Assembly (NCBI RefSeq): GCF_033439725.1 | Contig: NW_026944392.1 | Location: 310,001 to 374,000, forward strand | Direction of reading: 5' to 3' | Length of the DNA: 64,000 bases | Origin: Neurospora tetraspora | Taxonomy: Eukaryota; Ascomycota; Sordariomycetes; Sordariales; Sordariaceae | Shown: positions 34,195 to 44,044 of the stretch, one piece after another | Layout: each line of letters begins with the position of its first letter | Position numbering within the stretch: position 1 is the first letter of the stretch | Program-made: the position numbers and the translations under genes | The notes under the pieces: generated by a model | Told to the model about the DNA's origin: nothing | The model's input: the letters and a program-made list of their open reading frames with translations, nothing else | Databases searched by the model: none

Positions 34195-34782
34195 TTATTC
34201 GGCTGATGTTGATTTTGAGGAAGACCGACAGGCATCGAGGTGCCTGAAAAGTTGGTTTCTCGATTTGCAGACTTGGTGGCACCTACGGCAGGTATGCTTG
34301 GAGGGCGAAGCTGGCAGTGGCAGCTTGGGCTTGGGAGGTTGTTCTCGAATGTAACTTCCCTTTTTCTTGTGCTTTGGCCTTTTTCGCTTTATGGGGATGC
34401 TGACGATGGGGTCGGATGAGGCAACCGGGTAGACCGAAAAGATCGTAAGAGACGTCGTAAGACTTGTGCTTCTGTACAAGTTGTCGACCACTCTCTTGGC
34501 AAAGTGATAGCCGGGGATCCAATCTTGGGCGTAGGTAAGCAGGTTGCCGAGTGTCGCGAGCACCCCTGATCCTTCGGTCTTGAGGACTTCTGTCGTGTCT
34601 GCCCCGTCCTGCAACTTGTTCTTCTTGTTCTTCTTTTTCTTCCTTTCTATCGTGGGATTGTTGTTTGCCGGCGGAAAGACATAGAGAAGGGGATCTTTGA
34701 TTTGGCCCAAGCGCTGACCGCACGCGTGACAGGTCGGCGACATGTTCGTCGTTCGTTCGGTGGACGGTACGGTCGCGGCCAT
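34195..34782 (-). CDS. Hypothetical protein with C-terminal C2HC finger
   Basis: A 195-codon frame beginning MAATVPSTERTTNMSPT. Near the N-terminus there is a C-x2-C pair (CHACGQ), then a lysine cluster (ERKKKKNKKNK), a central hydrophobic/aromatic stretch (TYAQDWIPGYHF), another basic cluster (KRKRPKHKKKG) and, at residues about 163-185, CRRCHQVCKSRNQLFRHLDAC (C-x2-C-x13-H-x3-C), which resembles a single C2H2/C2HC zinc finger. Fingers of this style also occur in retroelement-derived fungal ORFs, so descent from a mobile element is possible. The basic clusters suggest nuclear targeting. No paralogue in the window. Confidence 0.45.
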   Translation of the reverse strand: MAATVPSTERTTNMSPTCHACGQRLGQIKDPLLYVFPPANNNPTIERKKKKNKKNKLQDGADTTEVLKTEGSGVLATLGNLLTYAQDWIPGYHFAKRVVDNLYRSTSLTTSLTIFSVYPVASSDPIVSIPIKRKRPKHKKKGSYIREQPPKPKLPLPASPSKHTCRRCHQVCKSRNQLFRHLDACRSSSKSTSAE

Positions 34783-35728
34783 GGTGGCTGTTCGTTGACT
34801 AGGTTGCGTTGTTGGGATCTGAGTAATTTGAAGAAATTAGCAAACAATTGTCGCTCAGTCTAACTGGGAAGAAGTAGGCTCGAGACTGCTGAGAATGCTT
34901 TACTTGCCTTGTTTAAACTTGTTACTTGCCTTACCTTGTTCACTTGCATTGAACCGGTAATGGTCTGCAAGGGGAAAAAAAGAGGCCATGAAATATGCAA
35001 GTAAACAAGGCAAGCAATCTCCCTTACTTGCCTTGACTTGTATTAAATTTACCCTTAATTGACTTGCCTAAGGTTGTCAGACTCTTTGCTTGCCCTGCCT
35101 TGCTATTACTTGCCTTGTGTGCTACGCTGGTTGTTACAAGTCGAGGGATTGGGAAGTCGCGTGGTTCATGAGTTGGGAAGACGGGAAACCACCACAGAGT
35201 TGGTGATAGAGCTCGCTATTGCTGACATTGACCTGCGCGCTTCAGTTGCTTCAGTGTCTTGCTTTCCACACCCATATCCCCAATTGGATGCGAAGCAGGT
35301 GGTGGCATCGAGGGATTGCGCTTTCCAGTTGTTCGCGGCATGCAGTCCGAGTGGTGAGAACCTTGATGGCCCTGTTCATCCCGTTATTGTCTGGAGCGGA
35401 ACAGAGGGGTTAGGGTTACCAGGTAGACATACTCTTTTCCAGTCGCCGATCCCTCTTGGCGCGACAGGGGCTGTCCAACATCGATCATGTCACCAATGTT
35501 TACATCGGTCTCTCTTTCGAGCCATTCTTGCCCAATTCAACGGCCATTGCAGCTCGACAGGAACATTTCCTCCTGGGACTTGAGCCCCACGTAAACGTCA
35601 TACTGGTTTCCCATAGAAATTGGCCCATAAAACGTTCCCTTCCTCCAATTCTAGACGTCCCGATCCTCCATCAACACCAACAAAACAAACAACAACCCAC
35701 CTATACATCCCACCACCTCTCCGCCGCC
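34783..35728. other. Intergenic with a clustered ACTTGCCTT motif
   Basis: No credible gene. 34900-35120 carries the motif cluster listed separately. The 174-codon frame at 35059-35583 begins at a non-ATG codon and shows no domain. The start of the epimerase gene is preceded by an A/C-rich leader from about 35640. Confidence 0.45.
34901..35117 (+). repeat. Dispersed ACTTGCCTT(G) motif cluster
   Basis: Exact or near copies of ACTTGCCTT(G) occur at 34902-34911, 34924-34932, 35026-35035, 35062-35069 and 35108-35117. There is a GCTTGCC variant at about 35088 and an inverted copy, CAAGGCAAG, at 35006-35014. The spacing is irregular, so this is not a simple tandem array; it could be a binding-site cluster or a decayed tandem repeat. 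Confidence 0.5.
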
Positions 35729-36586
35729 ATGAAGATCGCCATCACCGGAGCCCGCGGCACCGTGGGCAAGGAAGTCGTCCGCCTCTGCGCCAACCAAGGC
35801 CACGCCACCGTACAAATCAACCGCACCCACCAAGACCCCGACACCTCCACGCCCAACACCGAGATGCGCACCGCCGACGCCGCCAACGACTACGACGCCA
35901 TTCTCAAAGCCTTCAAGGGCTGCGACGCCGTCATCCACCTGGCCGCCATCCCCGACCCCGTCGACAAGGACGACCACCTGGTGCACAGCAACAACGTGTG
36001 CGCGGCCTTCAACGGGATGCGCGCCGCCGCGGAGCTGGGCATCAAGAAGTTCTGCTACGCTTCCTCGGTCAACGCCATCGGACTGGTTTACTCGAACCAG
36101 CCGTTGAGCTTTGATTACTTCCCCATTGACGAGGAGATTAATCAGGATCCGACGGACGCGTACGCCCTGGCTAAGCAGGAGGCGGAGACGCAGGCGAGGT
36201 CCATGGCGAGGTGGTTCCCGGGCATGAAGATTGCGTGCTTGAGGATTCATCAGGTGGCGCCCAAGAAGGATGTGGAGAAGGATTATCGGGAGAGCAACGA
36301 GAAGGCTGTCAAGCAGCTTTGGGGGTGGGTGCATCCGCAGGCGACGGCCAGGGCGTGTTTGGCGGCTGTGGAGAACTCGGATGAGTTTGAGGGGGCGGAG
36401 GTGTTTAATGTGGTTAGTCCCGAGAGGTGTGTGGTGGGTGAGGATGCCAAGTTGAGTAATGAGGAGCTGGTCAAGAAGTATTGGCCGGGTACCAAGATTA
36501 AGGGGGATATGTCGGGGAACAAGGGGTTCTGGAATGTGGAAAAGATTGAGCGGGTGTTGGGGTGGAAGCATGAGGAGAAGGAGTGA
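35729..36586 (+). CDS. NAD-dependent epimerase/dehydratase family protein (extended SDR)
   Basis: A 285-aa intronless gene. The N-terminus has the Rossmann nucleotide-binding motif ITGARGTVGKEV (G-x2-G-x2-G). IHLAAIPDP follows the fourth beta strand as in the family, YASSVNAIG supplies the serine region, and YALAKQE is the catalytic Y-x3-K. This layout fits small extended short-chain dehydrogenases acting on nucleotide sugars or uronates. The closest functional analogy is uronate dehydrogenase-like enzymes, but substrate cannot be read from sequence. The ATG at 35729 is preferred because it places the Rossmann motif at residue 6; the upstream in-frame extension is low quality. No signal peptide, so probably cytosolic. 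Confidence 0.9.
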   Translation: MKIAITGARGTVGKEVVRLCANQGHATVQINRTHQDPDTSTPNTEMRTADAANDYDAILKAFKGCDAVIHLAAIPDPVDKDDHLVHSNNVCAAFNGMRAAAELGIKKFCYASSVNAIGLVYSNQPLSFDYFPIDEEINQDPTDAYALAKQEAETQARSMARWFPGMKIACLRIHQVAPKKDVEKDYRESNEKAVKQLWGWVHPQATARACLAAVENSDEFEGAEVFNVVSPERCVVGEDAKLSNEELVKKYWPGTKIKGDMSGNKGFWNVEKIERVLGWKHEEKE

Positions 36587-37583
36587 CTGCACTCGGGGAG
36601 CAAATTGTGATGGTTGCTTGATGGCTAGCATGCGTTTATGAATAATGAGATATACGTTTCATGTCACTTAAATGATGGCACCAGTGATTCATGACGACAG
36701 TTCGTCTATATCTAGCAAGTCCCGGTTGGTCTTGTAAGTAAGGGATCAACTCTAGCTGGACTCTACTGCTTGGTTGTTTCGCGGCACAGAGGTAGACTTT
36801 CTCAAGCACTTCCATGGTGAGGATTCCAACACTTTCCAGACTCTCGCAACATGAAACCACAATCACATCTACTTGACACTACGCTCCCTCCCAATTCTCC
36901 AACTCGACGAACACTCGAAGCTCAGGACAAGGATCTATCAGCTTGAACCCCCAGTTACCTTTGAGAATCCCTCTCCCTATTGACATGGTATAGATCGTGC
37001 CTCTCGCTTGAAGTCCTGACTCCTGATACTCCTTGTCTTCACTCACCAACCCTCGATGACTGATGCCAGAGTAGGTCGGCCGCTCCAAGTTTTGTAACGC
37101 GGCTTTTAGAGCCGAGTATGAGATCTTTCGAGGGCCCGCCTCCATGTATGCCCCGTACAACCCATCTGGAGATGTCGTGCACATGCAACATGGACGTCCA
37201 CCGTGACGCCGTCACATTGAACGACTATGCCTGACACAACAGATACATGTACACAAACTGCTAGGGGTTCCGAGTATTGTAACCTCCAGTCTAACTAGAG
37301 GGACATGGAGAGGATACGAGTATGGTGTAAATAGACGAGTACGTATGTTACGAGCTACGAGAAGAGAAGTCTTAATATCGAAATCAAGTATTTCTGTCTT
37401 TGGTCTCCTCGCTCTTCATCATTAACAATAACTAACCATTCTTCCGCTCATCACTCATCGTTCCTGCAGTAAGCAACCAAGCAACCAAACCCAACTCCAC
37501 ATCCGCATTGCCAAACAAAACTCTCCACCTCCTTCCAAGCCATTTCCCAACGATAGAGACCCTGAAACTTCTCGAGAATCACA
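36587..37583. other. Intergenic
   Basis: About 1 kb. A minus-strand 101-codon frame (36879-37184) ends in FVELENWEGA and begins near MCTTS, but lacks the CGH and C-x2-C marks of the module family and has no other support. The plus-strand leader of the secreted-protein gene starts around 37430. Confidence 0.4.
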
Positions 37584-37877
37584 ATGAAGGCCGCCCTCGC
37601 AGCTATCTTTCTTGCCACCCTCATCAGCTCCGCCGTCTCCGCCCCGACTGGAACTCCGACTCCGGCTCCGGCTGAGGCTAGCAAGCCCACCTCCGAAGAG
37701 ATCAAGGACCCAATCCCCTGGGACCTGAATGATCCACTTCAACATCGATGGTGGCGGTCTCGCCGTTCAACCTCCCCGGAGTCCCAAAGATCCGGATATG
37801 GGCCAAAAGCGGGGGTAGCAACTCCCCGCGATGTTGAGGAAGAGTATTATACCTTCCTTCATCTTCCTCCCAAGTAA
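37584..37877 (+). CDS. Small secreted protein
   Basis: A 97-aa frame with a classical signal peptide: MKAALAAIFLATLISSAVSA, cleavage likely after the final A, before PTGTPTPAPAE. The mature part is about 77 residues, proline/threonine-rich then charged (PWDLNDPLQHRWWRSRRS), with no cysteine and no recognised domain. A dibasic-type site (RSRR) could allow processing, which is inference. Start context is CACAATGAAG. Function unknown. Confidence 0.65.
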   Translation: MKAALAAIFLATLISSAVSAPTGTPTPAPAEASKPTSEEIKDPIPWDLNDPLQHRWWRSRRSTSPESQRSGYGPKAGVATPRDVEEEYYTFLHLPPK

Positions 37878-38706
37878 ACCGGTACGTCTTTTCCTCTTCC
37901 TCTTCCTCCTTCCTCTTTCCCATTCTGTTTTGACCACTTCTCACCGCTTTGCCTCTCCCCCGTCCGTCTTGCCTGATTCGACGCACGGCTCGATGGGACG
38001 ATGGGATAGCCGAAAACTAAGCAGAACAAGACCAACCGAACATGAACGTTTTGCTCACCGTGCTGGCACTAACTAAGCCGATTCACCTCAGATCCTCAGC
38101 CGCTCAGCTCAGCAACATGTGATTATTGCTTAGTTGGGAGCAGATATAAGAAAACCAGGGTAGGCGTTGCAGGCGATAGAGACGGTGGTGATGTGGTGGA
38201 TGTTACTGGGCAAAGCATGGATATCGAGGATGGAAAAGTATCCGAGGACATTGTTAACCTTCGTTTAGCACCTTGGTAGTTTAGTTAGTGTTCTGTTGTG
38301 TCCATCTTTCGTAAGATCAGGTAGTTTCGTGGAATGCCCCGGGGTCATAACTACATTGAACCTTGGGAGGTGTTTAACGCGATAACTATAGGTACAGGTA
38401 GGGGGAAGCCTGGTATTTAACCGGATGATAATAATCAGAGGATATTCATTTATATTTTCCGATGCTTTCTCGTGGAAGTGTTTTCTTCTTACAACTAAAC
38501 TCCTTGTTCGTCTTTCAAAGGTCTTCACTGCCCGAAATGTTCCCGTCGTGTAATGTCTCGAAAGCATTTCTCAATATAAGCTCTTCTCCCCACTTCCTAG
38601 GACGAGGGGAGTCAAAATGAAAGACAGTCAGTCCGATTCGAATACAAAAAACAAAAAGGAGGAAAGCCAAAAAAAAAAAAAGACACAAAAAGAGAATTTT
38701 TGAATC
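37878..38706. other. Intergenic
   Basis: No gene seen. Contains the 3' UTR of the secreted-protein gene and, near its right end, an A-run (38669-38681) that on the minus strand lies just past the tRNA gene. Confidence 0.45.
38687..38691 (-). terminator. RNA polymerase III terminator of tRNA-Asn
   Basis: Five T in the RNA-like sense 16-20 nt downstream of the tRNA 3' end, backed by a 13-T run at 38681-38669. Oligo-T is the normal Pol III stop signal. Confidence 0.6.
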
Positions 38707-38780
38707 CTCCCTCGGTAAGGATCGAACTTACAGCCTCCAGATTAACAGTCTGACGCGCTAGCCAATTGCGCCACGAGGGA
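38707..38780 (-). tRNA. tRNA-Asn (anticodon GTT)
   Basis: Reads TCCCTCG at the 5' end and CGAGGGA plus discriminator G at the 3' end, a perfect 7-bp acceptor stem. The anticodon arm is CAGA-CTGTTAA-TCTG with anticodon GTT. The T arm contains GTTCGATCC, the B box, and the A box is TGGCGCAATTGGCTAGC. No intron. All structural positions appear intact. Confidence 0.95.
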
Positions 38781-39689
38781 ATGGTTTCCTATTTCGGTTT
38801 GGTTTGGTTGATATCTGTGCGCTGTTGGTGGGTTTATCAAGCCTTTTACAAGATCCACCAGAGTTGTGCCAGGGAGGTATCGTCAACCCGAAAGCGAAAG
38901 CTATTGGTTGTTGGAAAAGTTTAGAGTGTGGCAGGAAAAAGGGTTGATACTACCTACCTATCTGATTGCTCTTTTTGCGTTGTTTCTTTGTTGTTGCGGG
39001 TTGTTCCTTTGCTTGTTGGACTGCGCCGCTATGCCAAACAATCAATGATTGACGCGTCCTTCCACACCAGGGTCTCAACAGTTGTCCTTCAGTTATCACG
39101 CGTCTTTTTTTTGGCATCAATATGTAAAAACGATAAATGAATGGACCTTCTACGGTGCGACACGCCCTTTCGCTTTTGGTGAGTAGAGTGATGATACAAA
39201 TTAACCATGAAGAGTAACCCAGAGAGTAGACGAGACGCGACGCGATCCAACGAGAAAGTGATGAGAAGCGATACGAGCATTGTATTGTTCCCCCTTTCCT
39301 CCGCAAGATGAAGGGTAACTGGGATAACAATGGAAGTGATTGAACGAAAAAGCTGATGGTTGATTGATAGATGATAGAATTTCCATGATATTGGTTTGTT
39401 TCCTGCGCCAACGCCAGCCAACGCCGGAGATCTTTGGTTTCTCTTCGGCCAAGCAAGCAAAACAACTCTCTCGTGTGTGTTGTGTGTGATATAAACCAAA
39501 CCTCCAGTTTTCGTCCTTGCCCATGTCCATGCTGCTCTTTTCGTCCTCCTCCCCTCACACGTCCTCCTACGCGTCGTCGTCCTCCCACTACATGATGTCC
39601 TCCACCATTCAACGGCTGATGATGATGATGATATCGATAGTAGATTACTCCATACTGATGGATGTAACAATACGCGTCGTCGTCGCCAT
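38781..39689. other. Intergenic / 3' UTR of BTB gene
   Basis: No independent gene. The long minus frame running through here is the read-through of the BTB gene's terminal intron and UTR in another frame. TGATGATGATGATGATATC repeats occur near 39617. Confidence 0.45.
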
Positions 39690-40693
39690 TTAAGCCTGGC
39701 TGCTGTGCCTGGGGCGCTTGCGAGCGCTGCCGGTACCGGGGTGCATCTTCTCGTTGCGCTCGCGCTTGAGCTTCTCGTCGAGGACGCGGGCTGTGATAAT
39801 TTTTCTTGATTAGCAGTGCGTTCATCCCACCCAAACCAACAACATCCACCAGCAGACAACACATACTAAGCACATCGTAACCGAACTGGGGGAACTCCAA
39901 GCACAAGTTCCTGAACTCGTCCTCGGCCTCGGCGCGGAGGGTGTGGGACCTGGTAGCCCAGAAGTTGGCGACGGGGGCGCGGATGGTGGTGTCGTCCTTG
40001 GAGGTGAACTCGTAAACATAACGAGCGTAGGCGATCTCGCCCTTGGCGGTCGAGTTGACGCAGTGGATCTTGGACGAGGCCAGGTTCTTGAGGTTGGTGA
40101 GGCCGAACTTCTCGGCAATGGTGTACACGCGCGCGTGCTTGAGGAGCTGCTCGCCCGTGAGGTCGACCTCGGGGATGGACGGGTCCTTCTCCAGCGAGCG
40201 CTGGCCGGGCACCTTCTTGGGGAAGTAGTCGCCCGTGTAGAGGAACTCGAGGAAGCAGCCCATGGCGTCGATGTCGTCGTTAGGGAGCTCGATCTGGCGG
40301 GGCTGTTTGCAGTTGTCAGTTAGCTTTCTGTTGGACTTGGATCATAAGAGGGACAGAAAAACGTACGCTGCCATCATCGGTGAAGTCGGCGCAGGCCTCG
40401 GCGAACCAGGGGCTCTGGACGAGGAGGGACTGATGGGCAGTAAGGATGGTCTCCTGGTCTCCGGTGCCGACGATCAAAGTAACGATAGGGCTCGAAAGGT
40501 ACTGCAGGAAGGTGACGCGAGGAGGAGGGGGCGAGTCGGCGGACTCCTCAGCAAAGGGGAGCTCGTCCTTGTTGGCGGGCGCGTCGCCGTCCTCGGCAGC
40601 GGCAGTCTCAGCACCACCCTCGGTCATCTCGACATCGCCAGAGGGAGCGGCGGGAGAGTCCTCGATGATCTCTTCGTTGAAGCTCTCAGACAT
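39690..40693 (-). CDS. BTB/POZ domain protein
   Basis: Three exons: 40693-40367, 40302-39867 and 39790-39690 (introns of 64 and 76 nt), 287 aa. Residues 1-58 are an acidic, alanine-rich leader. From about 62 the BTB fold follows: SSPIVTLIVGTGDQETILTA, HQSLLVQSPWF (the usual H-x3-L-x2-S-x-F element), then EFLYTGDYFP and VYTIAEKFGL-x2-L. A BACK-like helical region follows, and the C-terminus is basic (SARKRPRHSSQA). Such proteins act as dimerising adaptors, often for cullin-3 ligases, or as nuclear factors. The partner cannot be told here. Splice sites are canonical except that exon 2 ends CTTA|GTATGT. Start is the first ATG of the acidic leader. Confidence 0.85.
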
Positions 40694-41600
40694 AGTGGGC
40701 TAACGATAAGGGTAGTCAGCGATGTTAAATCTAAGAGAGGGTGGTGAGGAAGATGTCAGTTGGACTGCGGTTGACCTTGCGCGCGTCGAGGTATGTGTGT
40801 GTGGATTTTGTTACCAGGAGCTGCGGCGGCGCGCTGCACACTAGCAATAACAATGGTAAATAATACGTACTGGGGGTAGCACTGCTGCGTATCAGAACTT
40901 ACGATGAAATGGGAATAAAAGCACTTCGTTGTGGGGAAAAAAGAGATGTTGGACAGATGGCAGAGACACGAGAGACAGCTAGTAAAATTGGGTGGTTGGA
41001 CCGCGCGGTTCGTGTCGCCTCGCGGAGCAGCTGCACGGGGCTTTCCAAGCTTGTAATTGGTCACAAAGAAACGTTACGCGATCAGTACCGTACCATTTTC
41101 GTACAACGGCAGCACTTGAAAAGTCGAGGGCACTCAGCAAAGAAGAACCCTGAAAACGAGACGACGAAAAGATACTAGTATAACGGTTGCGGGAGCTCGA
41201 GCTGAGCTTGATAGAGCTTCGATTGGGATGAGACAGTCTCAGTTCCATCCGCAAACGTCGATGCTCCAGCTGTTTTCGAAAGTTTCAGACTACGAGAACG
41301 GTGGGAATGTGCAGATTGGTCTGTGCGCTGACATCGCTCCGGAAAGGTGCTCTGAAGATGCTCGTTGGAAAAGACACCGGCGACAACATATTCATGGCCA
41401 TGATATGACATTCCGTGTCTGAACACAGCTCAATTGACGCCTACGCTAATATGCTGTTACCCATATACCTAATTCATCGCACTACGATTAACACCAGCGC
41501 TGGCTTTCATCCGTCGACTGCAACCACATTGTCCATCGCAGCCAAAAACCATTACTCGTCTTTCATATTTCCATGCTCGCCCTTCATATCCTCATTGGCA
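40694..41600. other. Intergenic: BTB leader and set9 3' end
   Basis: About 900 bp without a supported gene. Both neighbours are on the minus strand, so this holds the BTB gene's promoter/leader (right of 40694) and the 3' UTR of the methyltransferase gene. Confidence 0.45.
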
Positions 41601-44044
41601 TCAAAAGTCCAGCTCACAATCAGCAAGCTTGGCACTGACCCTCCTCGCCCTTCCAGTCCTCCTCAATCCCAACGCAGCCGCCTCGGCCGCCTCATCCTTC
41701 TTAGTCACAATCACAGGCGTCGGCACCGTGCTCCTGACCTGGACCTTGACCTTCTTGCGGACGGCAAACCGCTCCTGGACGTAGCCATGACCAACACCCG
41801 TCTCCTTCTTCACTGGTTGCTCTTTCTTTTCCCCACTAGGAGTTCCCTTCTTTTCTGTAGGGGGCGCTGAAGAGCGCTGCTTGCCTTTGCTTCCCATCCT
41901 CTCTCTCCAATACACCCTTCCACGTGCTCTCGCCTCCTCCTCAGCAGTAAGGAACCGATTGATCATTCTATGATCGAGGATGCGCTCCTCCTTGTCGTTC
42001 GGGCCAAGTTTCTCCGTTTTGGGCCACATATAGCCGTACAGCTTGGAGTGTCGCTCGCACCGGGGGCAAGTGGACTTGGTCAGGTAGGCGTTCTTTTGGA
42101 CGAATGCCGAGGCGCAATGGGTGCACATGATCCAGGCCGTTTCGGGCTCCGAGAGCAGGAGGGGCGTGAGGGTGTAGTCGCGAGGAACGCGGCCACGGGG
42201 GGCTGCTGGTACTGGAATGAGGTGTTGTGGGAAAGCGGTGGTTTGCGCCTTGGGCTTCGAGGGGGTGTATGATTTTGTTGTAGTCTGAACTTGTGTGATT
42301 TTCTCGACTTGGCCAACAATAGCTTTGACTGGGCTCTCGGTCTTGATGACCGGAGCCTCCTTTTGGACTGGAGCTTCTACAACCTCCATCGTGGACGTTT
42401 GAGCGACGCTGATCGCAGTGACCTGCTCTGTTTTCTGAACCTGCTGAGTCTGAGGCTTCGGCCTATGCGTTGTCACCTCTGCTACCGAGACAACAATAGG
42501 CGGAGCAGGACTCGAGGGGCCTGAAATGAGGTTGGCTATGCTCATCCTATCTCGCGCAGCCAAACGCTCAAATGTGGGGCGCACCACCGGCGGCTCTTCC
42601 TCTGTTGGTTGGCTAGACGGCGGAGTGAAAGCTTCTGGGACCTGCTGAACGGCAACCTCGTTGACGCCCTCCTCCTGCTTCAACAGACCTATCGCCTGCT
42701 TAATAGGAGTCGGTTCTGGTGAGAGAATGATAGGTCCCGGGCTTTCACTGCCCTGAGACGTGGCGTCCGTAACGTTATCATTAGTCGTGCTAAACGAAAG
42801 AGGGCTCCGGCTGGTTTCGTTATCCGAACTTCCTCTGGAAGGCGCTGTCGAAAGAGCAATCGGGACAACCGGGTACTGCGTGGTTCTTTGCTTTTTGGTA
42901 GGCGTGAAGGGGGGCGTACCCATTTCCAACGCCCGCTTGCGGCTCTGACCATCTGCTCCTTGTCCCTGAGCACCGGAATCCGTCGTCGACGTCCTCTCAC
43001 CCAACATCATTTGGCTCTGTGACTTGCGCATAACGCGCGGACGCATGTCGGGCGTAACTGAAGGAGTGCGCGAAGCCTGAAGAGCGCTACTTCCATATCG
43101 CCTCTTCCTCCGGAACGAATAAGGTGTTGATGAATCGGTCGGCTGCTCGTCCTCGATACTCTCCTGGACCACCGCTTCCCCGTCCACTGGCCTCCAGCCG
43201 TTCCTCAAGTTGCTCTCGCATGTCGCACACAAGCAATCGCAGTTGTTTTCGCCGAAGTAACTCTCGCTGTACGTAACAGTAATCTCCTCGCCCACCTCGA
43301 TGTTCCTGCACGCAATGATCTCAATGCCTGCCTGCCCTCTGGTAATGAGCCTAGCATTCGCATTGCAGTCATGGTTGGCAAACCGCGCGGGACCCATGAA
43401 CAAGCTGGTGGACTTGCTCCTGCTGCTCACAATCAGACTAAAGTCCTTCTTGCGCAACGACATGTCCAATTCCTCCTCTGGCGTGATCACCACCTGAATG
43501 CCAGCCAGATACTTGATTGTCTCATTGCGCTTGATGAAGCGGCGGGCCGTGATGCTGGCCTCGTACGTAACAATTGTGTAGCGGTTTGTCGCGTTGACCT
43601 CAAAGGGGCAGTCGGGGAGGTAGATGGACATGTATCGGCGTAGGTGCGCTTTGAAGTCATTTTGTTCTCGGGGTGTCTTGAGCGTGTTGCAGAACCTTTT
43701 GAGTCCGTCGGTCGCAAGCAGTTTCTCTTGGGCGGTCGCAATGTCGGGATCGACGATTAGGTGGTTCTGGAGGATTTTCGTGATCTCCTCCTCCTTGATG
43801 CCCCTAGATGGGTGGTAGGATGTGCGGTTCTTGGGGATGGTGGTCCAGTAGTACGCCTGCATGGGGGAGACAGGTTAGCGATCAATTGTCCTGACGAGTA
43901 CCGGAAGTCCGACCACAAACACCGAGGGACAACAATACTCACATGATCAACGAGCGCATCCGTCAAGATATCATCGTAAGCAGCCAGCTGAGCGAGCGTC
44001 AACTGGTTCTTCTTCTTCCCACCAGTACCCTGGGGTTTCGTCAT
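41601..44044 (-). CDS. set9: Set9/Suv4-20-type histone H4K20 methyltransferase
   Basis: Two exons (44044-43943 and 43856-41601, 86-nt intron, phase 0) give 785 aa. Residues about 1-130 are the helical region found before the SET domain in Suv4-20 enzymes (LAAYDDILTDALVDH, YYWTTIPKNR). The SET domain follows at about 140-265 with FIKRNETIKYLAG, the cofactor-binding FANHDCNANARL (about 195), GEEITVTYSESYFG, and the post-SET-like CDCLCATC. The long C-terminus is low-complexity but contains a four-cysteine patch (MCTHCA ... CPRCERH) as in fungal Set9 proteins. Known role of the family: methylation of histone H4 lysine 20, in checkpoint signalling and heterochromatin. Neurospora's orthologue is called hlm-1 to my recollection. 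Confidence 0.9.

Noticed and set aside
35407-35418. GGTTAGGGTTAC resembling the fungal telomere repeat TTAGGG
   Set aside because: Fewer than two units; expected by chance and not at a sequence end.
36879-37184. A 101-codon minus frame beginning MCTTS, first taken for another module-family member
   Set aside because: Lacks the CGH element and the closing C-x2-C; only the Met-Cys start matches, which is not enough.
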